A model generated the notes under the pieces. That model was not told where the DNA came from. It did no database searches and saw nothing but the letters and a program-made list of their open reading frames with translations. Positions 24,962 through 33,318 of a DNA stretch of 50,311 nucleotides are shown here, one piece after another (positions within the stretch are counted from its first letter, which is position 1; every line of letters begins with the position of its first letter). Origin of the DNA: Cyanobium sp. N.Huapi 1H5. GTDB taxonomy: Bacteria > Cyanobacteriota > Cyanobacteriia > PCC-6307 > Cyanobiaceae. The position numbers and the translations under genes were made by a program. The stretch is from positions 1 to 50,311 of the forward strand of contig NZ_JAGQBH010000010.1 of the NCBI RefSeq assembly GCF_024345535.1, read 5' to 3'.

Positions 24962-27161
24962 TGTGCCCCAGGGGCTGGGGCAGGGCGGCCCCGCGCCGTT
25001 CCCGGAACAGGGCTTCGAGGCGCCGCAGGCCGGCGGCCGGCAGCACCGAGGCCAGGTGCGTGCGGTAGCTGGCCTGGCGGCCGAACCAGCGCTCCAGCAC
25101 GGCGTCGCCCAGGGGCAGTTCGAGCGCCTCCTCCCAGAAGCGTCGCTGCACGCTCCAGCCCAGGGCTTCGAGGCCCTCCTGCACCCGGTCGGCCAGCTCC
25201 ACTTCGCCGGCCCGCCAGTCCTGTTCCCTGGAGGCGGCGGTGTCGAGGGCGCCTTGGGCCGCGCCGGCACCGCCGCTGCCGATGAGCGCGCGCAGGCTCC
25301 CCGCCGGCCCCAGCAGGGGATGGGTGAACAGCAACCGTGCCCGGGCGCCGGGGGCCGCCAAGGCCGTGAGCAGCTCCAGCCAGGCCTGTCGTTGCTCCGC
25401 CGTGCAGCCCCGCCACGGCTGGCGCGCCGCGATCCATTCGAAGCGCCCCTCCTCCCGGGGCCAAGGCTCCAGCTGGGCCTGGAGCGGTTCGGGCGTCTCC
25501 GGCGCCGCAGCCAGCAGACGGGGGCGCCGCAGCTGATCCAGCAGCTGCAGCTGGGCCTGCAGGCGATCGAGCACCGCCGCCGATGGCGTGGCCAGCACCA
25601 CCTCCCCCTCGCTGGTCGCCTCCAGAGGATCGAGGGCCCAGAGCAGGGAGTGGGCCTCCAGCACCAGCACCCGGTCGAGGCGGCCGATGGCGGCCTCCTC
25701 CCAGAACCGCCGGCGCAGGCGATCGAGCCGTTCGCCCTCCGCCCCGGCCTGGCGCTGCAGCCAGCGGTTGAGCAGGGGGTCGTCCGGGCTGCTGCTGAGC
25801 AGGTCGCCCCGGTCATCGGCGGCCGTTTCCGCCGCGGCGGCCAGCTGGGCGGCCCGGCGCTGCTGCAGCCGTTTCCGCAGCCCCCCTTCCCAGCCCAGGG
25901 CCCCCGGCTGCCAGAACACTTCCCCCTGCAGGGACTGGGGCAGGTATTGCTGGGCCACCCAGTGGTCGGCATAGGCGTGGGGGTAGCGGTAGCCCACCCC
26001 ATCGCCGAAGGCCTGGCCGTCCCGGTTGGCATCGCGCAGATGGGCGGGCACCTGCTGGCGCCGCGCCTCGCGCACCGCCTTGACCGCATCAAAGAAGCCC
26101 AGGCTGCTGTTGCTCTTCTCGGTGCCGGCCAGGTAGAGGGTGGCGTGGGCCAGGGGGTAGAGCCCCTCCGGCAGCCCCACCCGGTCGAAGGCCGCGGCGC
26201 AGGCCTCCACGACCACCATCGCCTGGGGATCGGCCAGGCCGATGTCCTCACCGGCGGAGATCAGCAGGCGCCGCAGGATGAAGCGCGGGTTCTCGCCGGC
26301 CTCCACCATCCGCGCCAGCCAGAACAGGGCCGCATCGGGGTCGGAGCCCCGGATCGACTTGATGAAGGCGCTGATGGTGTCGAAGTGGGCATCCCCCTGC
26401 TTGTCGTAGAGCACCGCCCGCTGCTGGATCGATTCCTCGGCGATGGCCAGGTCGATGCGGATCACGCCGTCGGCATCGGCTTCGGTGGTCTCCACCGCCA
26501 GCTCGAGGGCGTTGAGCAGGCTGCGGGCATCGCCTCCCGCCACGTCCAGCAGGTGGGCGCCCGCCTCCTCGGAGAGCTCGACGCGGCGCTGGCCGTAGCC
26601 GTGTTCGGGATCGGCCAGGGCCCGATCCAGCAGCAGGCGCAGGTCTTGCGGCTCCAGGGGCTGGAGGCGGAACAGGCGCGAGCGGCTGACCAGGGCCTTG
26701 TTGACTTCGAAGTAGGGGTTCTCGGTGGTGGCGCCGATCAGGGTGACGGTGCCGTTCTCCACCCAGGGCAGCAGGGCGTCCTGCTGGGCGCTGTTGAAGC
26801 GGTGCACCTCATCGATGAACAGGATCGTGCGCAGGCCGTGGTGATCCAGCCGCTGCTTGGCGGCGTCCACTTCGGCGCGCAGGTCCTTCACGCCCGCCAG
26901 CACGGCGTTGAGGCTGCTGAAGTGGGCCCGGGTGCTGCCGGCGATGATTCGCGCCAGGGTCGTCTTGCCGGTGCCGGGGGGGCCGTGCAGGATCAGGTTG
27001 CCGACCCGGTCGGCGGCGATGGCGCGGCGCAGGAGACGCCCCGGACCCAGGATCGCCGCCTGGCCCACGAAGTCGTCCAGGCTGCGCGGCCGCAGCCGGT
27101 CGGCCAGCGGGGCGATCCTGCGCCTGGCCTGCTCGCCCTGATGCCAGAACAGATCACTCAC
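24927..27161 (-). CDS. rarA: RarA/MgsA-type AAA ATPase, long cyanobacterial form
   Basis: A 744-residue protein. Residues about 1-420 are RarA/MgsA/WRNIP1: [16 protein letters not shown], Walker [18 protein letters not shown] (about residues 48-64), Walker [10 protein letters not shown], sensor 1 [20 protein letters not shown], and the MgsA C-terminal clamp ([20 protein letters not shown] and [12 protein letters not shown]). It acts at stalled replication forks with SSB. An extra 300 residues follow; they contain [16 protein letters not shown] and other stretches resembling a degenerate SAM-methyltransferase fold, an extension seen in cyanobacterial homologues as I recall. The GTG at 27161 begins MSDLFWHQG. 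It is divergent from the RND adaptor gene. Confidence 0.9.
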   Translation of the reverse strand: MSDLFWHQGEQARRRIAPLADRLRPRSLDDFVGQAAILGPGRLLRRAIAADRVGNLILHGPPGTGKTTLARIIAGSTRAHFSSLNAVLAGVKDLRAEVDAAKQRLDHHGLRTILFIDEVHRFNSAQQDALLPWVENGTVTLIGATTENPYFEVNKALVSRSRLFRLQPLEPQDLRLLLDRALADPEHGYGQRRVELSEEAGAHLLDVAGGDARSLLNALELAVETTEADADGVIRIDLAIAEESIQQRAVLYDKQGDAHFDTISAFIKSIRGSDPDAALFWLARMVEAGENPRFILRRLLISAGEDIGLADPQAMVVVEACAAAFDRVGLPEGLYPLAHATLYLAGTEKSNSSLGFFDAVKAVREARRQQVPAHLRDANRDGQAFGDGVGYRYPHAYADHWVAQQYLPQSLQGEVFWQPGALGWEGGLRKRLQQRRAAQLAAAAETAADDRGDLLSSSPDDPLLNRWLQRQAGAEGERLDRLRRRFWEEAAIGRLDRVLVLEAHSLLWALDPLEATSEGEVVLATPSAAVLDRLQAQLQLLDQLRRPRLLAAAPETPEPLQAQLEPWPREEGRFEWIAARQPWRGCTAEQRQAWLELLTALAAPGARARLLFTHPLLGPAGSLRALIGSGGAGAAQGALDTAASREQDWRAGEVELADRVQEGLEALGWSVQRRFWEEALELPLGDAVLERWFGRQASYRTHLASVLPAAGLRRLEALFRERRGAALPQPLGHTLFMARRRTGP

Positions 27162-27233
27162 CGCCCCATCATCTCGCCGGGAGAGCCTCCGGAGCGGTAC
27201 GGTCTGGCGGAAGCCTTGTCCGTCGCTGAACCC

Positions 27234-28379
27234 GTGATCGGCCATCCGAGCAGGCCGCCTCTTCCCGGGGCATCCACGGGGCGCCTGCGACGCTCCCTCA
27301 ACGCCTTACCCGCTGCCGCCGCCCTTCTCGGCGCGGCCCTGCTGGGGGCCTGCCAGGCGGAAGCTCCCCCTGGCCGGCCACCGCTCTCGGTGCGTGCCGA
27401 GCCGGCCACCCTGGCCCCCTTCACCGACAACGTCGACACCGTCAGCACCCTCGAAGCCATCGAGGAGGTGCGGCTGGCGGCCCAGGCCGGCGGACGGATC
27501 GAGCGGCTGCTGGTGGGTCAGGGCGACAAGGTGGCCGCCGGTCAGATCCTGCTGGTGCTCGATCAGGCCCAGGCCCGTGCCGATGTGGCCCGCCTGGAGG
27601 CCGAGGTCCAGACCAACAAGCTCAACTACGAACGCTACGAGTACCTGGTGCGGCAGGGGGCGGCCAGCGCCTTCCAGCGGGACGAGTTCCGCCAGCGCTA
27701 CCTCTCCTCACGGCAGGACCTGGTGGCCCGTCGGGCCGACCTGGCCTTCCGCGATCTCAAGGCGCCCATCGCCGGGACCGTCGGGGATGTGCAGGTGAAG
27801 CTGGGGGATGTGATCGCCGCCGGCGACCCCTTCACCACGATCATCCGCAACGACCGGCTGATGGCCCGGGTGGATGTGCCGGCGGTGTTCTCCAATCGGC
27901 TGCGGGTGGGGCAGACGGTGATCCTCATGGATCCGGCCACCAACAAGCCGATGGCCCAGGGGGTGGTGGGCTCCCTCGATCCGGGCGTGGTGGCCGGCAC
28001 CCAGTCCCTGCTGGCCAAGGCCGAGTTCGCCAATCCGGGCGGGGTCCTGCGCACCGGGTTGCGCACCCGCACCCGCCTGGTGCTCGACAGCCGTCAGGAA
28101 CTGTCGGTCCCCTTCGCCGCCGTCACCCAGGTCTCCGGCCAGAGCTTCGTCTACGAGGTGGGCAGCCTGGCCGATCTGGAGCGGCGCCCCGGCCGCGCCG
28201 ACCTTGCGGTGGCCCGCAAGCTCCCCGCCGGCACCAGCTTCGCCCTGCAGACCCCGGTGCAGCTGGGCCCTCTGCAGAACAACCGCTACCCGGTGCTCAG
28301 GGGCCTCCAGCCCGGCACCCGCGTGATCACCACCAACCTGATCAACCTCCGCAACGGCGCGCCCGTGAAGGTCAACTGA
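27234..28379 (+). CDS. RND efflux periplasmic adaptor lipoprotein (module 1)
   Basis: A 381-residue membrane fusion protein. A lipoprotein signal ends in LLGAALLGAC (lipobox Cys near residue 40). The adaptor layout follows: split lipoyl/barrel-sandwich halves (IEEVRLAAQAGGRIERLLVG and LKAPIAGTVGDVQVKLGDVI) flanking a helical hairpin, then a beta-barrel domain (VFSNRLRVGQTVIL) and a C-terminal membrane-proximal domain. It links an inner-membrane RND pump to an outer-membrane channel. GTG at 27234 is chosen; TTG at 27216 is the alternative. The pump gene follows 10 nt later. No TolC-like channel gene is in the window. Confidence 0.9.
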   Translation: MIGHPSRPPLPGASTGRLRRSLNALPAAAALLGAALLGACQAEAPPGRPPLSVRAEPATLAPFTDNVDTVSTLEAIEEVRLAAQAGGRIERLLVGQGDKVAAGQILLVLDQAQARADVARLEAEVQTNKLNYERYEYLVRQGAASAFQRDEFRQRYLSSRQDLVARRADLAFRDLKAPIAGTVGDVQVKLGDVIAAGDPFTTIIRNDRLMARVDVPAVFSNRLRVGQTVILMDPATNKPMAQGVVGSLDPGVVAGTQSLLAKAEFANPGGVLRTGLRTRTRLVLDSRQELSVPFAAVTQVSGQSFVYEVGSLADLERRPGRADLAVARKLPAGTSFALQTPVQLGPLQNNRYPVLRGLQPGTRVITTNLINLRNGAPVKVN

Positions 28380-28389
28380 GCCCAGCCTG

Positions 28390-31300
28390 ATGTCTCCTTC
28401 GAACACGTTCATCCTCAGGCCGGTGCTCACCACGGTGTGCAGCCTGTTGATCGTGATCGCCGGCCTGATCGCGATTCCGCTGCTGCCGATCGAGAGCCTG
28501 CCGGACATCGCCCCACCCACGGTGCGGGTCACCTCCCGCTATGTGGGGGCTGACGCGGTCAGTGTCGAGCAGGGCGTCACCAGCGTGCTCGAGCAGCAGA
28601 TCAACGGGGTGCAGAACATGGAGTTCATCACCTCCACCAGTGCGGCCGATGGCTCCAGCTCCATCTCCGTCACCTTCGCGAGCGGCAGCGATGGCGACAT
28701 CAATCAGGTGAACGTCCAGAACCGGGTGTCCCTGGCGCAGCCGAGCCTGCCGGAAGAGGTGCGCCAGTCGGGCATCACGGTCAACAAGGCCTCGAACTCG
28801 ATCCTGCTCGTCTACAACTTCACCAGCGAAGATCCGAAGAACCAGTACAGCCTCGAGACCATCAGCGGCCTGCTGGATCAGAACCTCACCGATGCGGTGC
28901 GGCGGGTGCCCGGTGTCGGTGAACTCACCTATTTCGGCAACCGGCAGCTGGCCTTCCGCCTCTGGCTGGATCCGGACCGTCTGGCCGCCAACAAGCTTTC
29001 CGCCGCTGATGTGGTGGCGGCCCTGCGCAGCCAGAACCGGCTGGTGCCCGTGGGCCGCATCGGCGGCGCGCCCTCCCCCGAGGGCCAGCAGTTCACCCTC
29101 ACCGTGCAGCTGCAGGGCCGCCTGCGGACCACGGAGGAATTCGGTTCGATGATCCTGCGCTCCACCGCCGACGGTGGCCTGGTGCGGCTGCGGGACGTGG
29201 GACGGGTGACGCTCGGGGGTGAATCCTTCGACATCGAGGCCACCGACCTGCGCGGTGTCCCTTCGGTGGGTATGGCGGTCTATCAGCTCACCGGCAGCAA
29301 CGCCCTCGATGTCTCCAACGGGGTGGAGGAGGTGATCAAGGAGTTCGCCGAGACCTTGCCGGTCGGGATGACGATCCAGAAGATCTACGACAACACCGAA
29401 TTCGTCGAGGCCTCGATCGAAGGGGTCACCACCGCCCTGCGGGAGGCGGTGGTGCTGGTGGTGCTGATCCTGTTCCTGTTCCTGCAGAACTGGAAGGCCA
29501 CCCTGGTGCCGGCCATCGCCATTCCGGTGGCCCTGGTGGGCACCTTCCTGTTCGTGCAGGCCTTCGGCTTCACCCTCAACCAGCTCACCCTGTTCGGCCT
29601 GGTGCTGGCGACGGGCCTGGTGGTGGATGACGCCATCACCGTGATCGAGGACACCTCCACCAAGAAGGGCTCCGGCCTCAGCGCCCTGGAGAGCGCCAAA
29701 GCCACCATGGACGAGCTGTTCGGCGCGGTGATCGCCACCTCCCTGGTGCTGTTCGCGGTGTTCGTGCCGGTGCTGTTCTTCCCCGGAGCCACCGGGACGA
29801 TCTACAAGCAGTTCGCTGCCACGATCATCTTCTCGATCCTGATCTCCACCTTCAACGCCCTCACCTTCTCGCCGATGCTCTCGGCCCTGCTGCTGGCCCG
29901 GGAGGGCGAGCCCCCCAGCCGCCGCACCTACGCCATTTCCGGTGTGTTCATCGGTTTCGTCTACGGGCTGCTGGCCAGCGGCGGCGGCATCCTGGTGGCC
30001 CTCGGCGTTCTGGCCCTGGCCGCAGCGATCGGCTTCGGCCTGCACCTGCTCACCCGGCTGCCGCTGCGGCTGCCCTTCGCCATCGGCGGTGCCGTCGCCG
30101 CCGTGATGCTGGGGCAGCTCAACAGTCCGCTGGAGGTGCTGATCTACACGCTGATCGGCGGCCTGCTCGGCTGGGGCGCCCCGTTCATCTTCCGGCGCTT
30201 CAACGTCATCTATGCCGGTGTTGAGCGGCGTTACCACGCCGGACTGGCCTGGGTGCTGGGCAAGCGACGGCTGATCATGGCCCTGCTGGCGGTAGGCATC
30301 GTGCTCACCGGTTTCGCCTTCACCTCGATCCCGACGGGCTTCGTTCCCGTCGAAGACCAGGGCTACGCCATCGGCATCGTCCAGGGCCCTGATGGCGCCT
30401 CACTGGAAACGACGCGCCGCATCAACCAGCGGGTGGCAGAAATCCTGCGCACCGAGAAGGACATCACCACGGCGGCGGTGTTCAGCGGTGCCAGCCTCGA
30501 TGGCAACGCCCCCAACCGGGGCCTGTTCTTCTTCGGCACCCGCAACTGGAACGATCGGACCTCCGATGAGCAGTCGGTGGCGGCCATCACCCAGCGGCTC
30601 AACCGCAAGCTTTCGGTGATCCAGGAGGCCCGGATCATCGTCGTCGAACCCCCCGCCATCCCCGGCTACGGCACCGGGGCGGGCTTCGAGATGCAGATGC
30701 TCAACCGCAGCGGGGGTGCGCTCTCCTCGGCCGATTTCTTCGCGGCGGCCACCCAGCTGGTCAGCAAGGCCAACCAGAGCGGACTGTTCGATCGGGTGTT
30801 CACCCAGTTCTCCCCCGAGGCCCCCCAGCTGCAGATCCTCGTCGACCGGGACCGCATGGCGGCCCTCGGGGTCGACTACGGCACGGCGATGCAGACGTTC
30901 AGCTTCAACATCGGCTCCTTCTATGTCAATGACACCTTTGATGCCGGCAGGGTTCGCCGCATCTTCGTCCAGGCCGATGAACGTTATCGCGCCAATCCGG
31001 ACCAGCTGAAGTCCCTGTACGTGCCCAATGCCAGCGGCGACCAGATCCCCCTGTCGGAGTTCATCACCGTCGAATCGACCACGGGGCCGTCGGTGATTCC
31101 CCGCTTCAACCTCTTCCGCTCCATCAAGGTGGAGGGGTCGGCCCTGCCGGGTCGCAGCTCCGGCCAGGCGATCAAGGACATCCAGGACCTCTTCAACAAC
31201 CTCTCCACCTCCGGCGTCGGTTACGACTGGACAGGCATCTCCCGGGAGGAGGTGGCGGCGGGGGCCCTGGCGATCGTGATCTTCGCCCTTGGCATCCTCA

Positions 31301-31800
31301 CCGTCTATCTGGTGCTCTCGGCCCAGTACGAGAGCTACAGCGATCCCCTGATCATCCTGATGACCGTGCCGACGGCCATGCTCGGGGCCCTGGCCTTCCT
31401 TTACCTCAGGGGTGAGGTGCTCAACATCTATGCCCAGGTGGGCCTGGTGATGCTGATCGGTCTGGCGGCCAAGAACGGCATCCTCATCGTCGATCTCGCC
31501 AACCAGCGCATGCAGGAGGGTGCTTCCGCCCTCGAGGCGGCTCGGGCCTCGGCCCAGTCCCGCTTTCGGCCGATCCTGATGACGGCCATCTCCTCCCTGT
31601 TCGGCTTCCTGCCCCTGGTGTTCGCCAGCGGCGCCGGCGCCAGAAGCCAGGCTTCCCTGGGTACGGTGGTGTTCGGTGGCCTGGCCGTGGCCACGGTGCT
31701 CTCCCTGTTCGTGGTGCCCGTGTTCTACGTCGTCATGAAGCAGCTCACCGCCGGATCTGCGCCCGCCGAGGCCGAAGCCTCCCCCGGCATGGGCGCCTGA
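28390..31800 (+). CDS. RND (HAE1/AcrB-type) efflux pump, module 1
   Basis: An 1136-residue proton-driven inner-membrane exporter. It opens with TM1 FILRPVLTTVCSLLIVIAGL; the large periplasmic loops, TM4 with the proton-relay pair in ATGLVVDDAITVIED, and the TM10 lysine in GLAAKNGILIVDLA are all present. After TM6 (TFSPMLSALLLAREG) there is an insertion of about 100 residues (about 504-610) with three or four hydrophobic segments before the second half resumes at LGKRRLIMALLAV; AcrB has only a short helix there. Substrates cannot be predicted. The stop overlaps the start of the next small gene (TGATG). Confidence 0.94.
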   Translation: MSPSNTFILRPVLTTVCSLLIVIAGLIAIPLLPIESLPDIAPPTVRVTSRYVGADAVSVEQGVTSVLEQQINGVQNMEFITSTSAADGSSSISVTFASGSDGDINQVNVQNRVSLAQPSLPEEVRQSGITVNKASNSILLVYNFTSEDPKNQYSLETISGLLDQNLTDAVRRVPGVGELTYFGNRQLAFRLWLDPDRLAANKLSAADVVAALRSQNRLVPVGRIGGAPSPEGQQFTLTVQLQGRLRTTEEFGSMILRSTADGGLVRLRDVGRVTLGGESFDIEATDLRGVPSVGMAVYQLTGSNALDVSNGVEEVIKEFAETLPVGMTIQKIYDNTEFVEASIEGVTTALREAVVLVVLILFLFLQNWKATLVPAIAIPVALVGTFLFVQAFGFTLNQLTLFGLVLATGLVVDDAITVIEDTSTKKGSGLSALESAKATMDELFGAVIATSLVLFAVFVPVLFFPGATGTIYKQFAATIIFSILISTFNALTFSPMLSALLLAREGEPPSRRTYAISGVFIGFVYGLLASGGGILVALGVLALAAAIGFGLHLLTRLPLRLPFAIGGAVAAVMLGQLNSPLEVLIYTLIGGLLGWGAPFIFRRFNVIYAGVERRYHAGLAWVLGKRRLIMALLAVGIVLTGFAFTSIPTGFVPVEDQGYAIGIVQGPDGASLETTRRINQRVAEILRTEKDITTAAVFSGASLDGNAPNRGLFFFGTRNWNDRTSDEQSVAAITQRLNRKLSVIQEARIIVVEPPAIPGYGTGAGFEMQMLNRSGGALSSADFFAAATQLVSKANQSGLFDRVFTQFSPEAPQLQILVDRDRMAALGVDYGTAMQTFSFNIGSFYVNDTFDAGRVRRIFVQADERYRANPDQLKSLYVPNASGDQIPLSEFITVESTTGPSVIPRFNLFRSIKVEGSALPGRSSGQAIKDIQDLFNNLSTSGVGYDWTGISREEVAAGALAIVIFALGILTVYLVLSAQYESYSDPLIILMTVPTAMLGALAFLYLRGEVLNIYAQVGLVMLIGLAAKNGILIVDLANQRMQEGASALEAARASAQSRFRPILMTAISSLFGFLPLVFASGAGARSQASLGTVVFGGLAVATVLSLFVVPVFYVVMKQLTAGSAPAEAEASPGMGA

Positions 31801-32084
31801 TGCCGGCCCCCTGCCCACCGCTGAGCGGCCGCCGGGTGCTCTGCGCCGGCATGCTCACCGGTGCGGTGGGCCTGGCCATCGCCCTGTTCCTGCGTTCCAT
31901 CGTCGAGCACACCCCCCTGCGGGTCACCCCCCAGGCCCTCTTCTGGAGCACCGTGGTGCTCGGCGGTTTCGGTGTGGTGGCCGGCATGGCGGTGGAGGCG
32001 GTGCGCCAGCTGCAGGAATCCAACCCGGAGCCGGACTACCACCGGCACCATGGCCGCGGGGGCGGGCCCGGACCGCGCCGCTGA
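31800..32084 (+). CDS. Small two-helix membrane protein in the RND cluster
   Basis: A 94-residue protein with two hydrophobic segments (about residues 12-31 and 46-66) and a His/Gly/Arg-rich, positively charged tail (PDYHRHHGRGGGPGPRR). No family recognised. ATG at 31800 overlaps the pump's TGA, so translation is coupled to RND module 1. It may be an accessory subunit of the pump, like the small AcrZ peptide that modulates AcrB, but this is only positional inference. Confidence 0.72.
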   Translation: MPAPCPPLSGRRVLCAGMLTGAVGLAIALFLRSIVEHTPLRVTPQALFWSTVVLGGFGVVAGMAVEAVRQLQESNPEPDYHRHHGRGGGPGPRR

Positions 32085-32160
32085 GGGGCCGCATGGCGCT
32101 CCGGACCAGTGGGGCGGTTCACCCTTTTCCGGTACCTTGCGGAGGTATGAACCAGGTCCG

Positions 32161-33312
32161 GTGCGCTGGCAGGCTCTCCCCTCACTCCTCCCCCTGACAT
32201 GGCTGCTGGCCGCCTGCGGTTCCGCCGCCCCTGAGGCCAGGCCGCCCCTGGTGGTCCAGACGGTGACGGTGGGGGAGTTCCGCTTCACGCCGGGCATCGA
32301 GACGATCAGCACCATCGAGTCCACCTCCAACGTGGTGATGCGTCCCCAGTCGGATGGCCGGGTGGTGCGCATCCTGGCCAGGGAGGGCCAGCAGGTGAAG
32401 GCGGGCCAGCCGATCCTGGTGCTCGACAACGTGCAGGAATCGGCCACCCTCGATTCCGACCGGGCTGAGGCGATCAAGGATCGCGTCAATGCCGAGCGCT
32501 ATGTCTTTCTCAACGAGCAGGGGGCCGTCTCGACCAAGGACCGGGACCTTTACATCACCCAGGCGATCCAGAGCCGCGACCAGGCCCGCTCCAGCGCCGC
32601 CACCCTGGGGTACAAGTTCGTGACGGCGCCCATCGACGGGGTGATCGGCAACCTCGATACGGTCAAGCTGGGGGATTACGTGCGCCAGGGCCAGGCGATC
32701 ACGGGAATCGTCAACAACTCCTCCCTCTGGACCCTGATGGATGTGCCGGCCACCCAGTCCAGCCAGGTGAAGATCGGCCAGCCGGTGCAGGTGGAGAGCC
32801 AGGGCAATCCTCCGGTGCGGGGCGTGGGCCGGGTGGTGTTCGTCTCCCCCTACTTCGCCAATGCCACCCAGTCCTCGGGCCAGCCCAACACGGTGCTGGT
32901 GAAGGCGGAGTTCCCCAATCTCACGGGGGTGCTGAAGACGGGTCAGTATGTGCGCAACCGCATCATCACCGGCACCAGCGACCAGCTGGCGGTGCCGGTG
33001 GAGGCGGTGATGATGCAGGCCCAGCAGCCGTTCGTGTATCGGGTGTTGCCCCTCTCCACGGTCCTGCCCCAGATCAAGGCCTCCGATCAGCTGCTTCCCG
33101 CCCAGAAGCAGAAGCTGGAGAAGCTCCCGGGCACCACGCCGGTGGTGGTCCAGACGGCGGTGAAGCTGGGCAAGCTTCAGAACAACGCCTATCCGGTGCT
33201 CTCCGGCCTGACCAAAGGCGATGAGGTGGTGGTGAGCAACACGGCCCTGCTGCGCTCCGGCATGCCGGTGCGGCGGGCTCCGGCTCAGGCTCCGGCCCCG
33301 GCGGCGAGCTGA
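32161..33312 (+). CDS. RND efflux periplasmic adaptor lipoprotein (module 2)
   Basis: A 383-residue membrane fusion protein, paralogous to the adaptor at 27234. The GTG at 32161 gives a compact lipoprotein signal peptide with lipobox LLAAC (Cys about residue 19). Barrel-sandwich halves are VVMRPQSDGRVVRILAREGQ and KFVTAPIDGVIGNLDTVKLG, then a barrel domain (PATQSSQVKIGQPVQVESQG) and the proximal domain. It ends in an Ala/Pro-rich tail. A 76-nt gap before it could hold a promoter separate from module 1, but no clear -35/-10 pair is visible. The pump gene starts 6 nt after the stop. Confidence 0.92.
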   Translation: MRWQALPSLLPLTWLLAACGSAAPEARPPLVVQTVTVGEFRFTPGIETISTIESTSNVVMRPQSDGRVVRILAREGQQVKAGQPILVLDNVQESATLDSDRAEAIKDRVNAERYVFLNEQGAVSTKDRDLYITQAIQSRDQARSSAATLGYKFVTAPIDGVIGNLDTVKLGDYVRQGQAITGIVNNSSLWTLMDVPATQSSQVKIGQPVQVESQGNPPVRGVGRVVFVSPYFANATQSSGQPNTVLVKAEFPNLTGVLKTGQYVRNRIITGTSDQLAVPVEAVMMQAQQPFVYRVLPLSTVLPQIKASDQLLPAQKQKLEKLPGTTPVVVQTAVKLGKLQNNAYPVLSGLTKGDEVVVSNTALLRSGMPVRRAPAQAPAPAAS

Positions 33313-33318
33313 ACTCCG

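Noticed and set aside
28372..30237. Minus-strand frame of 621 codons antisense to RND pump 1
   Set aside because: Same GC-driven shadow, with low-complexity His/Gln/Gly content and no recognisable domain.
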